Shown in pieces: positions 58,286-64,000 of a stretch of DNA of 64,000 nt. The stretch's first letter is position 1. Each line of letters opens with the position of its first letter. Where the stretch lies: the NCBI GenBank assembly GCA_020849795.1, contig JADZFR010000003.1, positions 1-64,000 on the forward strand. The letters run 5' to 3'. A program made the position numbers and the translations under genes. The notes beneath the pieces are model-generated. The model was not told where the DNA came from, ran no database searches, and was given only the letters and a program-made list of their open reading frames with translations. This stretch comes from Planctomycetota bacterium. Its GTDB lineage: Bacteria; Planctomycetota; UBA8742; UBA2392.

Positions 58286-59611
58286 TCAAGCGTGGGCCAG
58301 CGCAAGGTGCTCGGGCGCTTTGAACTTGCCGGGCTCGGTGGCGGTCTGGCACTTGTGATGCTTGATGTGGTATTCGAACTCGTCGCGGAACTTGGCGACG
58401 TAGCTCTGCACCGGCATTACAAGGCTGTCAGCCAAAAAGCAGATGGTGCGGCCCTTGATCATCACGCACACCTCGTTCAGCAGGTCGGCGTCGCCTTCTT
58501 TGCCGTGGCCGAACTCGAGGCGGTGGCACAGCTTTTCCAGCCAGCCCAGACCCTCGCGGCAGGGCGTGCACTGGCCACAGCTTTCGTGGTGATAGAAGCG
58601 CGCGAGGTTCAGCAGTGCGTTCACGATGCACGTCTCGTCATTGAAGACAATCATGCCCGCACTGCCCAGAAAGCTGCCCGCGGCGCGAATGCTGTCAAAG
58701 TCGGCGGGCGTGTCGATCTGGTCGGGCGTCATGATCGGCATGCTGCTGCCGCCGGGAATGATGCCCTTGATGTTGCCAACGGGGCCGCCGGCGTAGTCGT
58801 AAATGATCTCGCGCAACGTGGTACCGAGAGCCACTTCGTACAAACCCGGCTTCTTCACATGCCCGCTGACGCAGAACAGTTTTGGGCCCGGCCCACTTTC
58901 GGGGCCGATCTTTTTGAACCAGTCGGCGCCGTGGGCCACGATGTGCATCACGCAGGCGATGGTCTCGACGTTGTTGATGATCGTCGGGTAGCGGAAGTAG
59001 CCTTCCACGGCTGGAAATGGCGGCTTGATTTTGGGGTACGCGCGCTGGCCTTCGGCGGCCGACAGCAGGCCGGTTTCTTCGCCGCAGATATAGGCGCCGG
59101 CGCCGCCAATCACCGTGATATCAAGCGCGAACTTGCCCAGCCCCAGCACGTTCTGGCCCAGGATGCCGGCTTTGTAGCATTCGTCGATGGCGGCTTGCAT
59201 GCGCTTGATTTCGCGCACGAACTCGCCGCGCACAAAGATGTAGGCGTGATGGCTCTGGATCGCCCAGCAGGCGCAGATCATGGACTCGATCAGGCTGTGC
59301 GGGTCATAGGCCATGATCGCGCGGTCTTTGAACGTGCCGGGCTCAGACTCGTCGGCGTTGACCGCCAGGTAGCGCGGCTTGCCGTTTTCAGGCAGGAACG
59401 ACCACTTCACACCGGCTGGAAAGCCTGCGCCGCCGCGGCCGCGCAGGTTGCTCTTTTTGACTTCGTCGACCAGCGCCTTGGGCTGAAAGCTGTTGATTGC
59501 CTTCTTGGCGGTCTCGTAACCGTAGTGCCCGCCGCGCGAGCGATAGTGCTGGAGCGTCCACGAGTTGGGCTCGTTGAAGTACTTGCTGAGGATGGGTTCA
59601 AACTTGGCCAT
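58286..59611 (-). CDS. nuoF: NADH-quinone oxidoreductase subunit F-like protein
   Basis: A 441-residue FMN- and NADH-binding subunit of complex I or of a related hydrogenase or formate dehydrogenase module. Seen are LRGRGGAGFPAGVKWSF (NADH site), NADESEPGTFKDR (FMN site), GAGAYICGEETGLLSAAEG and the 4Fe-4S motif ESCGQCTPCREG with a later Cys in NEVCVMIKGRTICFLAD. All cofactor residues are intact. The usual nuoE and nuoG neighbours are absent: the flanking genes are a secreted protein and TPR proteins, so the partners lie elsewhere. AGAAGG is upstream of the ATG. Confidence 0.93.
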   Translation of the reverse strand: MAKFEPILSKYFNEPNSWTLQHYRSRGGHYGYETAKKAINSFQPKALVDEVKKSNLRGRGGAGFPAGVKWSFLPENGKPRYLAVNADESEPGTFKDRAIMAYDPHSLIESMICACWAIQSHHAYIFVRGEFVREIKRMQAAIDECYKAGILGQNVLGLGKFALDITVIGGAGAYICGEETGLLSAAEGQRAYPKIKPPFPAVEGYFRYPTIINNVETIACVMHIVAHGADWFKKIGPESGPGPKLFCVSGHVKKPGLYEVALGTTLREIIYDYAGGPVGNIKGIIPGGSSMPIMTPDQIDTPADFDSIRAAGSFLGSAGMIVFNDETCIVNALLNLARFYHHESCGQCTPCREGLGWLEKLCHRLEFGHGKEGDADLLNEVCVMIKGRTICFLADSLVMPVQSYVAKFRDEFEYHIKHHKCQTATEPGKFKAPEHLALAHA

Positions 59612-59667
59612 GGCTGTGCCTTCTGGTTGATCGCGGGCACGTTACCACGGCGGACAGGCCGTTCAAC

Positions 59668-61467
59668 CTATTCGGCAGTCTCGGCGGGCATGTCCGGCAG
59701 CGGCGGCACGCCGGCCTTGCTGCAGGCCGTGCGCATCGTCTCAATCACTTGAGCCAACAAGCCGGCGGATCCTCGCTCTCGCAGTTGTGCCATCGCGCGC
59801 CGCCAGGTTTCCTTGCCAGCCTCACCACGTGAGCGTACCCAATGGCAGATGCCTGCATGGCACAGGATTTCAGGCGCGTTGCGCAATTCACCGATGCGGT
59901 CTACCAGTGCTGCCGCATGGGCGAAACGCGGCTCGGCCAAGTCCGCGCGGCCAGTGAGCAGGTACAGAATCCCCAGCTTGTTGCTCGATGCAGCCTCCGG
60001 GCCCAGGGCAAGGCATTCGTGGTGCACAGCCACCGCTTGCAGCAGCAGTTGCTCCGCCTTGAGCGCATCGCCTGTCCGGAGGTGGAGCAAGCCCAGGTTG
60101 GCCAGCCCGTCACCCTCGAATCGACGCGCCCCCATCTCGCGATTCACGGTCAATGCCTGCTCAAGTGCCTGCCGCGCCTCCTCGAGTCTGCGGGTCTTCA
60201 GGTACAGCTCGCCGAGATAGCCGCGCGTCACGCCTTCCATGCGGCGGTCCCGGATTCGCTGCGCCCTAGTCAGGGCCGAGCGCAACGTCTGCTCTGCCGC
60301 TTCGAATTGGCCTCGTTCCATCTGGATCAGGCCCAGCGTGGCGTGCCCGAAGACGAACGCATTCGGCATGCTGACCTCGTTCAGCACGGCCAGCGACTCC
60401 CGGATTGTCGCTTCCGCCCGGTCAAGCCGCCCCGTGGACTGGTAAAGCACGGCGAGGTTGGAGTTGCTGGATACCTGCAATCTCTGCAAGCCCAGTTGAC
60501 GCGCAAGGGCCCCGGCAATGGCGTAGGTTTCTTCAGCCCGGGCATACTCTCCCCGAGCGCCATGGATGTCCGCGAGCGCGGCAAGGGCTGCTGCCTCCAC
60601 GCGACGATTTCCTGTGGCGCGCAGAATTTCAAGGGCTTGCTGGCAGGCGGCTTCGGCCTTGTCCGGGTGCCCTGTCATTCGGTAGGCCTGGGCCACCCCA
60701 AGCAGAGACGTGCCTTCGCCGTCTTTGTCGCCGCACTCATGGAGCACCCGGGCCGACTCGACACTTACCTGCAGTGCGTCCTGCAGCTCACCGACGCGCA
60801 GGTGACTCGCGCCGATGCTGCCCAGTACCTGTCCTTCACCGCGGCGGTTGCCGGCATGGCGATGCATCTCCAGCGCCTGACTCATGGTCTCCTTTGCCTG
60901 CTCCAGGCGTCCGGTCTGGTCGTACACCAGTCCCAGGTTCGATCGCACCAGCGCTTCATGCCAGAGACTGCCGGCCTTGACTTGCGCCTCCAGGGCTTCG
61001 TTCAGCAGCGGCTCGGCCTCGCCCAGACGGCCAACCTGTGCCAGCAAAATGGCAGCGCGCCGCAGTGCCTCTCCGCGGGCCACGCCGACAAGGTCCTGGG
61101 CAAGTGTTCTCCATAACTGTACGGCCTGGTCCACGACGAAAGCGCGCGAGCAGTATTCCGCCGCGCGGTGCAGGTAGAGTCTTTGAACAGACCTCAGTTC
61201 GTGCATATTCGCACCGGATTCCTCCAGCGCGAACGTCAGGTGCGTCAGCAGCTCGGCTGCAACGGAATCTGCCGGGTGTGACGGCATGGATACCGCGTCG
61301 CGCGCATCCAGCGCCGGCGGCTGCGGTGCGCGGCCGCCGAATGCCTGCTCGATCAACTGGAATGCGAGGCGGTGCAGCCGCGCGCGATCTCCGCGGGTCT
61401 GCAACTGGTACGCGGCATCGCGCAGCAGCGCATGGCGAAACAGGTAGGCGGTTTCCGCGCTGGTCAC
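59668..61467 (-). CDS. TPR-repeat protein B (tandem paralogue)
   Basis: A 599-residue protein made of TPR units of about 40 residues, with the recurrent text 'A.eA..AL.i.ra.GNrr.Ea..L..La.lh...G....Ae..y'. It starts TSAETAYLFRHALLRDAAYQL, a motif normally found at the end of STAND/AAA NTPase domains in cyclase-linked and AfsR-like regulators; no NTPase precedes it here. The GTG start overlaps the stop of the upstream paralogue (GTGA), so translation is coupled. It has no signal peptide and is probably a cytoplasmic scaffold. Confidence 0.75.
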   Translation of the reverse strand: MTSAETAYLFRHALLRDAAYQLQTRGDRARLHRLAFQLIEQAFGGRAPQPPALDARDAVSMPSHPADSVAAELLTHLTFALEESGANMHELRSVQRLYLHRAAEYCSRAFVVDQAVQLWRTLAQDLVGVARGEALRRAAILLAQVGRLGEAEPLLNEALEAQVKAGSLWHEALVRSNLGLVYDQTGRLEQAKETMSQALEMHRHAGNRRGEGQVLGSIGASHLRVGELQDALQVSVESARVLHECGDKDGEGTSLLGVAQAYRMTGHPDKAEAACQQALEILRATGNRRVEAAALAALADIHGARGEYARAEETYAIAGALARQLGLQRLQVSSNSNLAVLYQSTGRLDRAEATIRESLAVLNEVSMPNAFVFGHATLGLIQMERGQFEAAEQTLRSALTRAQRIRDRRMEGVTRGYLGELYLKTRRLEEARQALEQALTVNREMGARRFEGDGLANLGLLHLRTGDALKAEQLLLQAVAVHHECLALGPEAASSNKLGILYLLTGRADLAEPRFAHAAALVDRIGELRNAPEILCHAGICHWVRSRGEAGKETWRRAMAQLRERGSAGLLAQVIETMRTACSKAGVPPLPDMPAETAE

Positions 61468-63230
61468 TCGGCGCCTCCATCCAGCGGTGGAAATCCGGCC
61501 GCAAGGCAGGCCTCGCGCATGCGCGCGATCTTGTTCTGCAGTAACTGCCGGCCGCCGGGTGGGGACAGCAGGTGCACTCCGTTCTTCCACGCCTCGCGCG
61601 CCGCAGTCTCGCGCCCGCCCAGCAGCGCAAAGATTGCCGTGTCGCAAAGCAATTCACCCTGCGTGAACACGCTGCCGACTTCGGTGGCGAGGGCGAGTGC
61701 GCGCGACAGCGAACTCTCAGCCTCGTCCCGTCGTCCGTTGCGCCAGTGCAACTGCGCCAAGCCCGCAAGTGCGATGGACTCAGAGCGGCGATTGCCGACT
61801 TCGCGGTGCACTGCCAGCGCCTGCGTGAACAGATCCTCGGCTTCCGTCGTGCGCCCCGTTTCCAGGCACACGCTTGCCAGGTTGTACAGCGTCACACCCT
61901 CAAAACGCCTGGACCGGGTTTCGCGCGCGACCTGCAGCGCCTCGCGGTACATTTGCTCGGCTTCCGCACTTCGGCCCGTCGCGTTGTACAGCCCCGCAAT
62001 ATTCGCAAGCGAGATTGCCTCCTGTGCCCGGTGCCCGGTCTGCCGCAGCAGAGCCAGGGATTCAACGTGCAGCTGCTCGGCCTTGGCCAGGTTGCCCGCC
62101 TGCTCGTGTGCGATCGCAAGGTTGCCCAGCACGGTAGCCTGGTACAGGCGGTCCCCTGTCTCGCGGTGGGTCGCCAGCGCCGCCTGCAGGTACTGCACTT
62201 CCAGTTCCGTCCGGGCCGTGTCGCCGAACACGCGGGCCAGGCTGCTGGTGATGTAGCCTTCAATGCGCCGATTTCCGGCTTCACGGGCCAACTGCAGCGC
62301 TTGGCGGAACAGGCGCTCGGCCGCTTCGGCGTTTCCCATGTCGTGCGCGTTGGCGCCTCCAATGGCCAGGGCAAGCGCCTGGCCGCCTCGGTCGCCTGCT
62401 TCGCGCACGCGCGCGATCACTTCGTTGTTGAGCTTGTCCGACTGCTCAATGCGACCGGTCTCGCGATAGACCGCGACCAGGTTGCCAAGCGCGCGCGTCT
62501 CGCCGGCGTGGTTGCCCAGTTCGCGCCACACGGCCAACGCCTCGCGGTTCAGCTTCTCCGCATCTTCCATGCGGCCGCGGGAACGGTGGACGTTTGCCAG
62601 GTTTCCCAGCGCATCAGCCAGCGTGCCGCGTTCTCCGCAGCCGCGCAGCAACGCAACTGCGCGCTCGCCGGCTTCCTCGGCCTGCGCGACGCGACCCAGG
62701 TGCAACAGGATTGTGCACGCGTCACTGTTCGCCGCGCCCTCGCCACGGCTGTCCGATGCCTCGCGCCCCGACTGCTCGGCCAGCGCCAGTGCAGCTTCCA
62801 GCCGCCCGCTATCACGCGCAACTGCCGCCTGGCGCAGCAGTGCCTGCGCTCGGCGCGGGCCCGCCAGCCGACTGGCGAGATCGCCCCACATGCGCATGGC
62901 TGTGTCATTCCGAAACTGCCGCTGCGCGACTTCGGCAGCGCGCCGGAGGTACCGCAGCAAAGCGGTTTGCAGCGGATGGTCTGACTGACCTGCCAGAGAC
63001 TCGGCAGCGTGGCGCGCCAGTTCTTCCGCTGCCGCATCGGTGGGGTGGCTTTGCCACGGGTCGCGCGGGCCCCATTGCCACGCGGGCTCCGGCGCCGGGC
63101 CGCCGAACAGCTGCTCAATCAAATGAAATGCCAACTCATGCAGGCGGGTCCGGTCGGACGGCACGTGCAGTTCGTATGCAGCGTCGCGCATCAGCGCGTG
63201 GCGGAACACGTAGGCGGCCTCTGCGTCCAT
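61464..63230 (-). CDS. TPR-repeat protein A (tandem paralogue)
   Basis: A 588-residue TPR protein. After MDAEAAYVFRHALMRDAAYELHVPSDRTRLHELAFHLIEQLFGG come about twelve TPR units (for example LGNLAIAHEQAGNLAKAEQLHVESLALLRQTGHR). It aligns with the downstream protein from the first residues, showing tandem duplication. The conserved start 'FRHALmRDAAYel' is the tail of an NTPase module lost or encoded elsewhere. TACAAT 6 nt before the ATG gives a leaderless start. The gene is 24 nt downstream of the nitric oxide reductase-like gene. Confidence 0.75.
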   Translation of the reverse strand: MDAEAAYVFRHALMRDAAYELHVPSDRTRLHELAFHLIEQLFGGPAPEPAWQWGPRDPWQSHPTDAAAEELARHAAESLAGQSDHPLQTALLRYLRRAAEVAQRQFRNDTAMRMWGDLASRLAGPRRAQALLRQAAVARDSGRLEAALALAEQSGREASDSRGEGAANSDACTILLHLGRVAQAEEAGERAVALLRGCGERGTLADALGNLANVHRSRGRMEDAEKLNREALAVWRELGNHAGETRALGNLVAVYRETGRIEQSDKLNNEVIARVREAGDRGGQALALAIGGANAHDMGNAEAAERLFRQALQLAREAGNRRIEGYITSSLARVFGDTARTELEVQYLQAALATHRETGDRLYQATVLGNLAIAHEQAGNLAKAEQLHVESLALLRQTGHRAQEAISLANIAGLYNATGRSAEAEQMYREALQVARETRSRRFEGVTLYNLASVCLETGRTTEAEDLFTQALAVHREVGNRRSESIALAGLAQLHWRNGRRDEAESSLSRALALATEVGSVFTQGELLCDTAIFALLGGRETAAREAWKNGVHLLSPPGGRQLLQNKIARMREACLAAGFPPLDGGAE

Positions 63231-63236
63231 GGCGCG

Positions 63237-63242
63237 ATTGTA
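63237..63242 (-). promoter_or_regulatory. Candidate -10 element (TACAAT) of TPR gene pair
   Basis: On the minus strand TACAAT lies 6 nt before the ATG at 63230. A weak TTCGAC 18 nt further upstream could be the -35, inside the end of the upstream gene. Confidence 0.5.
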
Positions 63243-63254
63243 AGTTGCGCGCGC

Positions 63255-64000
63255 CTAGTCGTCGAAGTCCGACCACACTCTCGAGTCGCGGTCGACTTCG
63301 GTGTCGTAGACGTCCCATTCGCCGGTGTCGTCGTCCACCTCGGGTACCATCTTGCGCCACCGCGACAGCACAAACCACACCAGCGGCAGTACCCCGCCCA
63401 CCAGGAACACTGTTCCACCGATCGAGCGCAGATAAATCAGCCGCGACCAGAAGGTGCCCGTTACCACTTCCTGCGTCCGCGCCTTCCACAGGCCTTCCTC
63501 GAGCACGACCAGCACCTGGTGCATGCCCAGCGGAAACAGCGCCAGCACCATCATCATGACCAGCCCGATCTGCAGCGACCAGAACACCACCCGGATCAGC
63601 CCTGCGTTCCAGGCCGAGCGCCGGAACAGGTGCTGACAGCAGAACAGCATGCCCGCGATTGCAACGTTGCCCTTCACGCCGAACATTGCTGCGTGCGCGT
63701 GGTTGCCGGTCAGCCAGGTGCCGTGCTCGTAGTAGTTCACGATCGGCAGGTTGATCATTGAGCCGAACACGCCCGCGCCGAAGATGTTCCAGAAGTTCAC
63801 GGCCAGAATAAACAGCCACACGCCGTCCATGACCACCACCTGCCGGCCCTCGACGGCAAAGGCGTCGGCGCGTTTGAGCTCAAGACGGGTGCGCCAGGCG
63901 TCCAGCGTCAGCAGCAGCAGCGGCAGCACCTGCAGTGTCGAGAACACCGAGCCCAGCGCGATGATCGGTGTCGGCTTGGCAATCCAGTAAAAGTTGTGCG
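63255..64000 (-). CDS. Nitric oxide reductase-like heme-copper protein, C-terminal part (5' end outside window)
   Basis: The frame is open to the window edge; 248 residues are visible. It is the C-terminal half of the NOR/heme-copper oxidase catalytic subunit: VFSTLQVLPLLLLTLDAWR, LFILAVNFWNIFGAGVFGSMINLPIVNYYEHGTW, NHAHAAMFGVKGN (His ligands of the two hemes) and three further helices. This resembles quinol-dependent NorB (NorZ), which reduces NO to N2O in the membrane. The first visible residues are H-N-F-Y-W, where typical NORs have H-H-Y/F-Y/F-W; the second FeB-ligand His would be Asn. The C-terminus is an acidic tail. A direct cNOR-type partner is not in view. Confidence 0.82.
   Translation of the reverse strand, partial: HNFYWIAKPTPIIALGSVFSTLQVLPLLLLTLDAWRTRLELKRADAFAVEGRQVVVMDGVWLFILAVNFWNIFGAGVFGSMINLPIVNYYEHGTWLTGNHAHAAMFGVKGNVAIAGMLFCCQHLFRRSAWNAGLIRVVFWSLQIGLVMMMVLALFPLGMHQVLVVLEEGLWKARTQEVVTGTFWSRLIYLRSIGGTVFLVGGVLPLVWFVLSRWRKMVPEVDDDTGEWDVYDTEVDRDSRVWSDFDD

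Noticed and set aside
58292..59752. Long open frame (486 codons) on the plus strand.
   Set aside because: It is antisense to nuoF, whose motifs are unambiguous.
61572..62984. Long open frame (470 codons) on the plus strand.
   Set aside because: It is antisense to the TPR gene at 61464-63230 and mirrors its repeat structure.

Overview
The window is GC-rich bacterial DNA, densely coded on both strands, from an environmental genome that most resembles Planctomycetota or a similar deep-branching Gram-negative phylum. This assignment is inference. It rests on several FHA-domain proteins, a secreted prenyltransferase-toroid protein, a DUF1570-like secreted gluzincin, a giant surface protein with Ig-like and beta-helix modules, a fused MFS/spermidine-synthase protein and an ImuA-ImuB-DnaE2 mutasome. 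No rRNA, tRNA or CRISPR array was found.

Region 1-7632 is an integrated mobile element. It holds the 3' end of a serine recombinase, small DNA-element proteins (two HGG-motif paralogues and two excisionase-like helix-turn-helix proteins), one unknown cargo protein, a PrimPol-PriCT-ATPase replication protein with an iteron-like heptamer cluster in its 3' end, and a tyrosine integrase at the right edge. Region 7902-13214 is the imuA-imuB-dnaE2 translesion cassette. Region 13215-21576 is a hairpin-rich leader and a 2,618-residue secreted protein closed by a strong terminator.

Region 21587-32260 carries a secreted peptidase-like protein, clpB, a small HMA-like protein, a VOC protein with a histone-like tail, a fatty acid desaturase, and three FHA proteins with an SRPBCC membrane protein. 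Region 32361-43746 is metabolic and housekeeping: a spermidine-synthase-like membrane protein, an aldo/keto reductase, a DUF6064 membrane protein, methionine aminopeptidase with a SEC-C motif, an FAD oxidase, a large lipoprotein, a CoA-transferase, a TPR lipoprotein, an RsmJ-like rRNA methyltransferase and a PP-loop protein.

Region 43829-49270 is an envelope and regulatory block: a coiled-coil membrane protein coupled to a single-chain MlaF-MlaE-like lipid ABC transporter, an ECF sigma factor with a FecR-like membrane partner, and a fourth FHA protein. Region 49281-64000 has an MFS-pabB pair, a toroid protein, an EamA exporter, a VOC protein, uvrB, a secreted unknown, an orphan nuoF, a translationally coupled pair of TPR proteins, and the 3' part of a nitric oxide reductase-like heme-copper protein running off the window.

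A recurrent signal across the window is a -10-like hexamer (TANNNT) 6-8 nt before the ATG with no Shine-Dalgarno sequence. It occurs at about a dozen genes on both strands and suggests widespread leaderless transcription. It was used to choose several start codons.
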